From Acidobacteriota bacterium (lineage in GTDB: Bacteria; Acidobacteriota; Vicinamibacteria; Vicinamibacterales; CAVVIG01), in NCBI GenBank assembly GCA_025463215.1, contig JAOBWF010000146.1:27097-91096 (forward strand): 64,000 nt of DNA, given 5' to 3'. Shown in pieces: positions 29,356-37,635 of this stretch; the first letter of the stretch is position 1; each line of letters opens with the position of its first letter. A program made the position numbers and the translations under genes. A model generated the notes under the pieces. It did not search any database. It was not told the DNA's origin and saw nothing but the letters and a program-made list of their open reading frames with translations.

Positions 29356-29732
29356 CGCTACCGGGCAGCAATCGAGACCCGGGTCGGCAACGACGAACGA
29401 GCGGACATAACCGCTCCCCGTACATAAGGGTGCTTGTGTTCGGAAAGACACACGCGCACGAGCTGCTTCACCGCCGCGGCGTCGGAACGTGCTCTTATCC
29501 CGCGCGGAGCGCCGTAAGCGGATCCACCTTCGCCGCCCGCCGCACTGGCACGAGGCACGCCATCGTTGGTAGTTCTTGCTTTAGCGCGACAAACGATCGA
29601 TCTGCCGCTGTGTCTCCGGGCGCGTGTCGGTCGCCGCGCACCTTCGTCTCACGAGTAGACACATCGAACGGGTCTAGGAACACGTAGCCCCTTGTCGCGA
29701 GCGGCATCGTCGTGGCGCGGCACGCGCCATAC
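29356..29732. other. intergenic region with permease debris
   Basis: About 380 bases between a plus-strand VOC gene and a minus-strand permease. The only recognisable content is the ADOP C-terminal fragment at 29495-29563. The rest shows no frame with family features. Confidence 0.45.
29495..29563 (-). pseudogene. C-terminal scrap of an ADOP/MacB permease gene
   Basis: Twenty-two codons plus stop end in VPVRRAAKVDPLTALRAG, the hallmark last residues of MacB/ADOP permeases (the intact neighbour ends ALKASRIDPVRSLRSD). Nothing upstream in frame resembles the rest of the protein. It is read as the remnant of a second ADOP copy that lay downstream of the intact one and was deleted. Confidence 0.6.
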
Positions 29733-32165
29733 TCAGTCGGAACGCAGGCTCCGCACCGGATCGATGCGGCTCGCCTTGAGCGCCGGAATCACCGTCGACC
29801 CCAGCGCGATCGCGGCGGCGATCGCGGCGGCGGTCACGAGAATGGCCGGATCGGCGGCTCGCATCTCGAACACGCTACTCGCGACGAGGCGTCCGCCGGC
29901 GTAGGCCGCGGCGAGTCCGAGCGTCAAGCCAGCCAGCGCGAGACGCTGGCCCTCGGACATGACCAGCCAGAACACCTGACGTCCCGAGGCGCCGAGCGCG
30001 ATCCGTGTCGCAATCTCACCGCTCCGCTGTGCGACGCTGTCCGCAATGACGCCGTAGATGCCGATCGCGGCCAGTGCCAGGGCCGTCGCTCCGAAGATGA
30101 GCATCAGCGTGACGCCGAGCTGCTGCCGGCTCAACGTCTCGGCGAGGATAGCGTCGCCCGTGGTGAAGTTGGCGACGATCTGCGGGTCGAAGCGTTCCAA
30201 CTCGGCCCGGATGCTCGACACCATCCGTTCGGGGCGGCCGTCTCGCGTCGCGACGACGGCCGATGTCCGAAGAAACGGGAACGGCGCCTGGGCTTGCGAC
30301 AGATAAAACGTCGGTTCGGCTGCTTCGGCCAGCGATGTATAGCGGGCGTCTTGGACCACCCCGACGATTCGGGTCATCCTCTTGCGATCGACGGTCGGAT
30401 ATCCGTAGGCGAACGACCCGACGAGCGGATCGGACGTTGGATAATACCGGCGGACAAAGGCGCGGTTGACGACTGCGACGGGCTCGGCGCCTTTGCGATC
30501 GTCTACGGTGAACGGACGGCCTGCCACCACCTTGATGCCGAGCGCTTCGAAGAATCCCGCCGAGACGAAGCGGGAATGCGCGCCCCGCACCTGGGTCGGA
30601 TCCGGAGGTTCGTCACGCAGTTCGATGTTCTGGGCGCCGTCACGGTCGGGACGCAGCGGCAGCGTGGACGCCGCGCCCACCGGCGCACCGCCGGATGCGG
30701 CCCGCACACGATTCAACATCTCCGACGACCAGGCGAGGGCCGCGTCTGGCTGCGCGAACGAGCGCGTCGTCCGCACGTCGATGACCAGGCGACCCCGTGC
30801 GTCGAATCCCGGGTCAATGGATCGGAGGCGCGTGAAGCTTTGGACGAGCCACCCGGCGCCGGCGACCAGGGCGATTGCGAGCGCGATCTCGAGCACGATC
30901 ATGACGGACATGATGCGTGACGTTCCGCGGCTCGCCGTGGCGCTCCGTCCGCTCTCATTCAGCAGTGTTCTGATATCCGCGCGCGCCAGCCGCCAGGCCG
31001 GCGCCATTCCCGTCGTGAGACCGGTCAAGAGGAGGATGACGAGGGTGAAGACGAGGACGCGGACGTCGAATGGCACGGTGTCGAGCCGCGGCAGGCGCGA
31101 CGCGCCGAGGACGAGCAGGAGCCGCACCGCGACGGCGGCGACGAGCAGGCCGGCGAGCGCCCCGGCCGTCGCCAGCACCATCGACTCGGTCAGCAGCTGG
31201 CGGACGACTCGCGCATGGCTGGCGCCGAGCGCCGCACGGACGGTGATCTCCCGCGTCCGCGCCATCCCGCGCGCCAGCATAAGGTTGGTGACGTTGACAC
31301 AGGCGAGCGCGAGCAGCAATACCGTGGCGCCGAATGCGATGAGCAGGGTGGGGCCGAGATCGCCGACCAGCGACGACAGGAGCGAGCGGACCACGTACTC
31401 GCGACCGACGTCGCTCGGAATCGTGCGCGCCAGGCCGTCTATCGCCACCGCCGCCGCGCCGCGCAGCGTCTCGATGGTCACGCCAGGACGCAACCGGACG
31501 ACGGTCTGGAAATTGTGGGCAACGCCCTGCGGATCGGTCCGCAGGTTGAACCAGAAATCGGTGCCGGTCGGCAGGTCGAGCGCCGCCGGGCCGACGCCGG
31601 CGATCGTCACCGTCGCTTGCAGTTCGGCGATGCGAATCATCCGTCCGACAACCCCTGGATCGCGGCCAAAGAGATGGGCCCACGCACGATCCGAGACGAC
31701 GACCGCAAACGGCGCGTCCCGGCCGCCGACGACGTGGTCCGCATGCGTGAACGATCGCCCGAGGGACGGCGGCAATCCCAGCACGTCGAAGAACCCTTCC
31801 GTCACGCCGCTCAACAGGACAGCGGCCGGCGTCCCGTCGTTCCGCATGAACGTCGCTTCGAACGGCTGGTTCGTCAGGCCGGCGGCGCCCACGACGATTG
31901 AGCCCAAGCCGTTCAAGGCACCGATCTCGACGCTCGACAGGAGTCCAGTGGTGACGCGGCCGTCAATGAGACGCGTGTGGACGTCGACGAGCTGGTCGGC
32001 ATGAGGAAAGGGCAGCGGCCGAAGCAGCGTGGCATTGACGGTGCTGAAGATGGCCGTTGAGGCGCCGATGCCGATCGCGAGCGTGGCGATCGCGACGCAG
32101 GAGAAGAGCGGCGCCTTTCGGAGCTGCCGACAGGCGTACTGAAGGTCAGTCAGGAACGCGTCCAC
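29733..32165 (-). CDS. ADOP-type ABC transporter permease (FtsX/MacB_PCD duplicated)
   Basis: An 810-residue acidobacterial duplicated orphan permease. The N terminus has DLQYACRQLRKAPLF, then a transmembrane helix and IGIGASTAIFSTVN. MacB_PCD 1, FtsX 1 (around residues 280-400), MacB_PCD 2 and a C-terminal FtsX 2 follow, ending SRIDPVRSLRSD. It has no ATPase gene beside it, as is usual for the family. I prefer GTG 32165 because GAGGTGG stands six bases upstream; a TTG at 32183 is also open. These permeases are usually tied to PadR-type regulators and stress or drug response, but no regulator gene is adjacent. Confidence 0.9.
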   Translation of the reverse strand: MDAFLTDLQYACRQLRKAPLFSCVAIATLAIGIGASTAIFSTVNATLLRPLPFPHADQLVDVHTRLIDGRVTTGLLSSVEIGALNGLGSIVVGAAGLTNQPFEATFMRNDGTPAAVLLSGVTEGFFDVLGLPPSLGRSFTHADHVVGGRDAPFAVVVSDRAWAHLFGRDPGVVGRMIRIAELQATVTIAGVGPAALDLPTGTDFWFNLRTDPQGVAHNFQTVVRLRPGVTIETLRGAAAVAIDGLARTIPSDVGREYVVRSLLSSLVGDLGPTLLIAFGATVLLLALACVNVTNLMLARGMARTREITVRAALGASHARVVRQLLTESMVLATAGALAGLLVAAVAVRLLLVLGASRLPRLDTVPFDVRVLVFTLVILLLTGLTTGMAPAWRLARADIRTLLNESGRSATASRGTSRIMSVMIVLEIALAIALVAGAGWLVQSFTRLRSIDPGFDARGRLVIDVRTTRSFAQPDAALAWSSEMLNRVRAASGGAPVGAASTLPLRPDRDGAQNIELRDEPPDPTQVRGAHSRFVSAGFFEALGIKVVAGRPFTVDDRKGAEPVAVVNRAFVRRYYPTSDPLVGSFAYGYPTVDRKRMTRIVGVVQDARYTSLAEAAEPTFYLSQAQAPFPFLRTSAVVATRDGRPERMVSSIRAELERFDPQIVANFTTGDAILAETLSRQQLGVTLMLIFGATALALAAIGIYGVIADSVAQRSGEIATRIALGASGRQVFWLVMSEGQRLALAGLTLGLAAAYAGGRLVASSVFEMRAADPAILVTAAAIAAAIALGSTVIPALKASRIDPVRSLRSD

Positions 32166-32361
32166 TGGTTGCCACCTCGTCAAAGGTTCCGCCGCCGCCT
32201 TATCCTATTCCGTGGGATCGGCCAAAAGAATGCGACTTCTAGGAGTTGCGATGGTTTGCGGGGGGCATGCGCCGATGGACATTCGGAGCGGGAGCGTGTG
32301 CTGGAATCGTCCCCGACGGGACGGCAGTTTACTTCGCGGTCGCACTCGCCCGTATGTTCCA

Positions 32362-32383
32362 ACATGCTATTTATATAGCATGT
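32362..32383. promoter_or_regulatory. AT-rich perfect palindrome upstream of the ADOP gene (operator or promoter)
   Basis: Nine-base arms ACATGCTAT and ATAGCATGT surround TTAT. The minus-strand reading includes TATATAAAT, which can serve as a -10 for the ADOP gene about 180 bases downstream. Palindromes with ACAT/ATGT ends are typical of PadR-family operators, and PadR regulators commonly control ADOP genes. This is inference from motif and context. Confidence 0.45.
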
Positions 32384-32419
32384 GCGTTATGAAAATAACA
32401 GAACCCCTGGATTGACGTG

Positions 32420-32578
32420 AAAAGAGGCGACGGCGGCGCGCATCGGCGCTGGTGCTGCTGCGTACCATCAGCCCGACTTTCGTCCACGGATCCACGTTCT
32501 GGACGCCGGTGACCCGCGCCGTCAGTTCGAACCAGTTCTCGCCAGACGTCGACATCCACGCCGAGTGAAATGTTGGAT
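32420..32578 (-). pseudogene. fragment of a concanavalin-A-like (DUF1349-type) protein
   Basis: The minus-strand frame reads ENWFELTARVTGVQNVDPW then TKVGLMVRSSTS. This is the recognisable core of secreted ConA-like domains of the regulation-of-enolase-1/DUF1349 type (ARV-VQN-WTKAGVMIR). An in-frame TGA lies 11 codons before the ATG at 32555, and no domain continues on either side. It is read as a decayed gene fragment. Confidence 0.45.
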
Positions 32579-32674
32579 CGCCAGCTCGTCACCGCGCAAA
32601 GCGTGCGACGACTGGCGGCATCACTGCGCAGGACGTGACGGGCTCGAAGCCACTACGACGTCAGTCGGGACGAA

Positions 32675-33508
32675 TCATGGGTAACGCTCGTCCGAGCTCT
32701 CCGCCGTCAGGTGCTGCCGCAAAAACCGCAGTGTCTGGCGAATGATGTCGCGCGATGTTCGGCTGTCGTCGAAGAGATCAAAGGCGTGCGGGCCTTCGGC
32801 ATGGTTCACGAAGGTAATCGGGAGATTCTCGATAAGCGCGTGACGCATGAAGCTGTCGATGGAGGCATTCATCGCCGGAAACTGGTCGCGTCCAGCCCGC
32901 GTGATGAGCAGCGGCACATCGCGTCGAAGATCCCGAACAGTGCGGCCGGCGCCGGGGTTTGCGAAGCCAAACTGCCGCGCCGCGTCGGCGACGTCTGTCG
33001 CGCCATCGAGATCGAGCAGACATCCGCAGCCGAACACCGCACAGGCCGGTGCTCGGCTGGCGTCCTGCATGATGGTTGTAAGGGCTGTCGGCACATTTCC
33101 AGACACGGCGATGATCCCGACCCGTGCCGGATCGATCCGCAACGATCGAGCGCATTCGTGAATGTGCTCGAAGACGGCCTCGAGATCCGCGACGGGGTCA
33201 CGGTTCGTGTAAGCGATTGCCACCATGCCCGACCGCGCGATCAGCTGGCACATCGAGATCGTCCAGCCGATCTCCTTGTAGGTCAAGGTGGTCGGACGCG
33301 GTTCCATCGTCCCGGGGTAGCCTGCGACGATGATCACCGCGGGCCAGCGACGATCGTGCGTTTCGTCGGCCGGGCAGTAGACGTCCATGCGAAGACGACT
33401 CTCCGGCGGGCCGTACGCGACGTCGCGTTGCACGGTCACGGTGTCCATTCCGTCCAACTGCAGGCACACTCGGCGTGTGAAGATGTCACCCGGCGGCGAT
33501 TGAGCCAT
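32675..33508 (-). CDS. alpha/beta hydrolase (dienelactone hydrolase/esterase-like)
   Basis: A 277-residue alpha/beta hydrolase. It has VIIVAGYPG (oxyanion-hole region), AVSGNVP in the nucleophile-elbow position (G-x-S-G-x variant VSGN), LLITRAGRDQF with the acid, and EGPHAFD with the catalytic His. No signal peptide is seen. I start at ATG 33508, five bases after GGGAGGG. The frame stays open upstream to 33727, and its translation looks fairly protein-like, so a longer form is possible. The substrate is unknown. Confidence 0.82.
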   Translation of the reverse strand: MAQSPPGDIFTRRVCLQLDGMDTVTVQRDVAYGPPESRLRMDVYCPADETHDRRWPAVIIVAGYPGTMEPRPTTLTYKEIGWTISMCQLIARSGMVAIAYTNRDPVADLEAVFEHIHECARSLRIDPARVGIIAVSGNVPTALTTIMQDASRAPACAVFGCGCLLDLDGATDVADAARQFGFANPGAGRTVRDLRRDVPLLITRAGRDQFPAMNASIDSFMRHALIENLPITFVNHAEGPHAFDLFDDSRTSRDIIRQTLRFLRQHLTAESSDERYP

Positions 33509-33835
33509 CGACCCTCCCAAAAGCGAACGGTGGTTTAGCGAATCGACCTCGAGGCCGCCAGTGTGATGCCTCTTGTGGACCTTGTGTCCACTGGCGATAA
33601 TGAAATCTACTTGCCCGGCAAGCCCTCCCAGCCCCTTTACTGTCAGCCGTTCGGCCCGCACAATCTTGGCGCCGCGCCACCGTAGTCGGAACTGGAGTTC
33701 CCACGTGCCGATAGTAATGACGAACACCCACGAGATCGTGCCGAAAGAGGCGCGCCCGACGGCCCCACTTGCATCGCAGCGCGACCACGCTGGCAGTCAT
33801 GACCTGATTGTCAGGACCTACGCCGTCTGACACCA
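33509..33835. other. divergent intergenic region
   Basis: About 330 bases between the hydrolase and MFS genes. The minus-strand frame of the hydrolase is open through most of it (including TWELQFRLRWRGAKIVRAE). This may be an N-terminal extension or a remnant of another gene. I recognise no family there. Confidence 0.4.
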
Positions 33836-35416
33836 ATGAAGGAAGCGGGTGATTTGTGGCGTCCGCTGCGGACGCCGATCTTCCGTCAGCTGCTCCTTGC
33901 AGACGTCGTGTCGGATATCGGCACGTTCATGCAGGGCGTCGGGTCGGCATGGTTGATGGTGTCGATCGGCGCGAGCCCGCTTTTCGTCGCACTGACGCAG
34001 ACCGCATCGACGCTTCCCTTCTTCCTCTTCGCGCTTCCGGCCGGCGCGATCGGCGACATCGTCGATCGTCGGTCACTCATTTTGTACGCCGAGATATGGA
34101 TGCTCTGCGTCGCGATGGCAATCGCGGTGACGACGATCGGGGGGCTGATGACGCCGTGGATGCTGCTGGCGATGACGTTCGCGTTGTCTGCCGGGGATGC
34201 GGTGGAATCACCGACCTGGCGGGCGGTGCTGCCGGAACTCGTGCGCACGGAAGATCTGCCGGCGGCGTCTGCGCTCAATGGCATCGAATTCAACATCGCC
34301 CGGGCCGTCGGACCAGCACTCGCCGGCGCGTTGATCGCCGCGGCGGGCGTGGGTGCTGCGTTCCTCGTCAACGTCGTCTCGTTCTTCGGCGTCATCGTCG
34401 TCGTTGCGCGATGGAAGCGCCCCTCGCGGGCGCGAACCGCGCCGCCGGAAACGCTGCCGGGGGCGACGGTCGCCGCGATCCGGTACGTTCGCAACGTCCC
34501 GGCCACGCGCGGCCTGATGCTTCGGTCGGGTGTGGTGATGTTCTTCGCCAGCGCGCCGTTCGCCCTGCTACCGGCGATCGCCCGCGGCGTGAGCGGGAGC
34601 GCGATTGGCTACGGCGTACTGCTCGGGTGCTTCGGCGTGGGCGCGGTCGGCGGTGCGCTGATCATGCAGTGGGGCCGGACACGAGCGTCGAATGAAGCCA
34701 TCGTGTCGACAGCGGTCGTCATCCTCGGGTGCACGATCGTGGCGCTCGCCGGCGTGCACAACCTGCCCGGCCTGATGGCCGTGATGCTCGTCAGCGGGGG
34801 AGCGTGGATTGCGTTCATCTCGCTCGCCAACGCGCTCGTCCAGACGATGGCGCCGGACTGGGTTCGTGCACGCGTGCTGGCGATCTTCATGCTCATCACG
34901 CAGGGAGGATTGGCGGCGGGCAGTGCGATATGGGGCACGCTCGCGGCTCGCGCGAGCATCGACACGGCGCTTGTGTGCGCCGGCCTCGGCACGATCGCGA
35001 CGACGGCGCTGGGACTGTGGATGCGGCTGCCCGACGGCGCCGGCGACGTCAGTCCATGGAACCACTGGCGCATGCCGGCAATCGGCCCGAACGTCGTGCC
35101 CGGACTCGAGGACGGGCCGGTACTCGTGACTGTCGAATACCGCGTCGACGAAGAGCACGCCAGTGCATTCCTCCTCGCGATGCGGAACTACGAGCGCGTC
35201 AGGCGCCGCGATGGGGCGTCACGGTGGGATCTGTATCGCGATCTCGAACAGGCCGGCGTGTACCTCGAGACATTCATCGTCGTGTCCTGGGCGGAACACC
35301 TGCGTCAACACGAGCGGCTGACGCGAGGCGATCGCGATCTCGAACAGCTGATCGCGTCTCACGCACGGGGAGAACCGATCGTGCGTCATCTCATTCAGGC
35401 CGAATCCAGGGAATGA
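33836..35416 (+). CDS. MFS transporter (MFS_3/EntS-like) with C-terminal ABM-like domain
   Basis: A 526-residue protein. Residues 1-405 form about eleven or twelve helices of the MFS_3 group (LLADVVSDIGTFMQGVGSAW at the start, GIEFNIARAVGPALAGALI in the middle), known for export of siderophores and drugs. Residues about 425-526 form a soluble domain starting GPVLVTVEYRVDEEHASAFL, which resembles antibiotic-biosynthesis-monooxygenase (ABM) dimeric barrels. This fusion occurs in soil bacteria. The substrate is unknown. No ribosome site is obvious at ATG 33836. Confidence 0.87.
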   Translation: MKEAGDLWRPLRTPIFRQLLLADVVSDIGTFMQGVGSAWLMVSIGASPLFVALTQTASTLPFFLFALPAGAIGDIVDRRSLILYAEIWMLCVAMAIAVTTIGGLMTPWMLLAMTFALSAGDAVESPTWRAVLPELVRTEDLPAASALNGIEFNIARAVGPALAGALIAAAGVGAAFLVNVVSFFGVIVVVARWKRPSRARTAPPETLPGATVAAIRYVRNVPATRGLMLRSGVVMFFASAPFALLPAIARGVSGSAIGYGVLLGCFGVGAVGGALIMQWGRTRASNEAIVSTAVVILGCTIVALAGVHNLPGLMAVMLVSGGAWIAFISLANALVQTMAPDWVRARVLAIFMLITQGGLAAGSAIWGTLAARASIDTALVCAGLGTIATTALGLWMRLPDGAGDVSPWNHWRMPAIGPNVVPGLEDGPVLVTVEYRVDEEHASAFLLAMRNYERVRRRDGASRWDLYRDLEQAGVYLETFIVVSWAEHLRQHERLTRGDRDLEQLIASHARGEPIVRHLIQAESRE

Positions 35417-35628
35417 ACGAGAACAGCGGGAGCAAGGCAGCCGCGTAACCCATTGCGGACCTGGCGGATGACTCGCGGAGCATTCCGGGGGGCTGTTCGC
35501 GTTTGGGCGGCGGTAGAAAGTGCGCGCATCGATCATGACGCGACAGGGTTGAAGCTGGCCGGACTGGACGATGATCGTCGACAGGATCGCGGAGCCTCAG
35601 GGTAGACTTTCGGCTATCTAAACCGATC

Positions 35629-37635
35629 ATGCTCCGCGATGCCCCGCCCATCCGCTCCGAGGATCTCGATCCGCCGCGCTACGTCATCGTGTCCGCGCGC
35701 GTCAGCCCGATGGTGGAACTGGCACGCTGGCTGTTCGAACGCCATCGCATTCCGTACGAGGAAGAAGGGCACGCGCCGTTGCTGCACGTGCCGTTCACGC
35801 TGTGGCGGCGCGGCGGCGTCGAGGTCCCGGTCGTCGTGAGCGCCGCGCAGACGTGGAAAGGTGCCCGCGAGACGCTGCATGGACTCGACAGCCGGCTGCG
35901 CGCCGGCGAACGGCTCTTCGGTGAAGAGCCCGCCGAGCGGGAGCGCAACATCGCATTCGTCGAGCAGTTGTTGAACCGCCTGCTGGTCCAAGTCCGTCGG
36001 TTCGCGTACTTTCACCTGCTGCCACTCCGGCGCGTCGTCTTTCCAGTGGTGGTGGACGGCATCCCGGATTGGGAGCGCGCGGCGATTGCCATGGCGTTCC
36101 CGCTGTGGCGCCGTCTGATGGGGCGCGCACTCGATTTCAGCGACGGCGCCATCGCGGACGCGCGGCCGAAGATTGAAGAGGCGTTCACGATTGTCGAGGC
36201 GGAGCTCGCGGCGCGCGGCACGCCGTTTCTCGGTGGTGACACACCGAACGCGCTCGACATCATTTTTTCCGCCCTGGTCGCGCCGCTGACGCTGCCGCAC
36301 GGCTACGGATCGAAGCTGCCGGCGCTCGACGCGCTGCCGCCCGAGCTGCGACAGTTCGTGGATTCGCTGCGCGCACGCCGGGCCGGGCAGCTCGTGTTCG
36401 ATACCTACGCCGCCGCACGGCCGTTGCCACAGGCGCGTCTGAAACGCCCGCGCCGCGGCCGCAGCCTGGCGCAGCGCCTCTTCGGTCCCGCCGCGTTTCG
36501 CGCGGCCGCCCGCGCCGCGGTCGCCTGGGGCGCTCCAATCGTCGTCAAGCGCTTCGCGCTGGTGTCGCGCTGGGCCGACGTGCAGCAGGTGCTCGAGCAC
36601 GATCTGGCCTATCGCATCGCGCCGATCAACGGGCCGAACTTCCACACCATCAGCGGCGCGTTCGTGCTCGGTCTCGATCGCGGCGCGCAGTTCGCGCGCG
36701 AGCGACGGCACATGTACGACGCGGTGTCGCGGATCGACCTCGAGGATCTGCGCGCGCAGATCAGAGGCGAAGCCGACCGGATCATCGCGGACGCGCTTGG
36801 GGCCGGCGACCGCCTCGACGTCGCCCACGGCTACGCCCATCCGGTCGCAGCGCGCACCGGCGCGTCGCTGTTCGGCATCGCCGGTCCGACCGAGGCGGAT
36901 CTCATGCGCGTATGCCGTTCGCTCTTTCATTTCAGCTTTCTCGCGAATCCGAACGAGACGCGGGTCGCGGCACGCGCCGGCCGCGCTGCCGAAGAACTGC
37001 GTGGCTGGATGGTGGACGAGATCGGCCGGCGGCGGTGCCATGGGATCCGGACCGACGACGTGCTCGGACGGCTGCTCGATCTGCAGGAGGAGAGCGGCGC
37101 GCCGCTCGACGCGGACGTGGCGCGCCGCATCCTCGTCGGCCTGCTCGTCGGCGCAATCGATACCACCGCCCCGACCGTGCCGCGGATCGTCTGCGTGCTC
37201 GCGTCCGACCCGGCACTGCTCGCGCGTGTCCGGCGCGATCTTGATGACCCGGCGAGGATGGCCGGCTGGTGCTGGGAGGCGCTGCGCATGTGGTCGCCGG
37301 CGCCGGTATTGTTCCGCCGTACGCCGGCGCCGGTGAGTCTCGCCGGCCGCACGATACCGGAAGGCTCCAAGGTGGCAGCGTTCACGCAGGCGGCGATGTT
37401 CGATCGCGGCGCCTTTCCACTGCCGCGGCAGTTCGATCCCGCGCGGCCGCTGCACCACTACATGAACTTCGGAGGCGGCCTGCACCCGTGTGGCGGCCGC
37501 GGCGTCAATGGCGTGCAACTGCCCGAGCTCGTGTCGCGACTCCTCAGGCACGACATCGTCGCCGTCGGCACGCCGCGATTCGTGGGTCCGTTTCTCGACG
37601 AGCTCGTCGTCACCATCCGGAGGGCGCACCAGTGA
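35629..37635 (+). CDS. fusion of a GST-like domain and a cytochrome P450
   Basis: A 668-residue protein. Residues 15-255 look like a glutathione S-transferase: a short thioredoxin-like N part, then helices with FLGGDTPNALDIIFSALVAPL, the GST C-terminal-domain N-cap region. Residues about 300-668 are a cytochrome P450: I-helix GAIDTT (508-513), ExxR motif E550-R553, PERF-like DPARPLHH, and haem loop FGGGLHPCGG with ligand C621. The P450 half is short at its N side. Its stop overlaps the DyP gene as GTGA, so the two haem proteins are co-produced. A GST-P450 fusion is unusual; the substrate is unknown and the catalytic GST residue is not identifiable. Confidence 0.85.
   Translation: MLRDAPPIRSEDLDPPRYVIVSARVSPMVELARWLFERHRIPYEEEGHAPLLHVPFTLWRRGGVEVPVVVSAAQTWKGARETLHGLDSRLRAGERLFGEEPAERERNIAFVEQLLNRLLVQVRRFAYFHLLPLRRVVFPVVVDGIPDWERAAIAMAFPLWRRLMGRALDFSDGAIADARPKIEEAFTIVEAELAARGTPFLGGDTPNALDIIFSALVAPLTLPHGYGSKLPALDALPPELRQFVDSLRARRAGQLVFDTYAAARPLPQARLKRPRRGRSLAQRLFGPAAFRAAARAAVAWGAPIVVKRFALVSRWADVQQVLEHDLAYRIAPINGPNFHTISGAFVLGLDRGAQFARERRHMYDAVSRIDLEDLRAQIRGEADRIIADALGAGDRLDVAHGYAHPVAARTGASLFGIAGPTEADLMRVCRSLFHFSFLANPNETRVAARAGRAAEELRGWMVDEIGRRRCHGIRTDDVLGRLLDLQEESGAPLDADVARRILVGLLVGAIDTTAPTVPRIVCVLASDPALLARVRRDLDDPARMAGWCWEALRMWSPAPVLFRRTPAPVSLAGRTIPEGSKVAAFTQAAMFDRGAFPLPRQFDPARPLHHYMNFGGGLHPCGGRGVNGVQLPELVSRLLRHDIVAVGTPRFVGPFLDELVVTIRRAHQ

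Larger units (their letters stand above)
32184..32674. other. intergenic region upstream of the ADOP permease
   Basis: About 490 bases. They hold the AT-rich palindrome at 32362-32383 and the ConA-like fragment at 32420-32578. No intact gene is supported. Confidence 0.45.
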
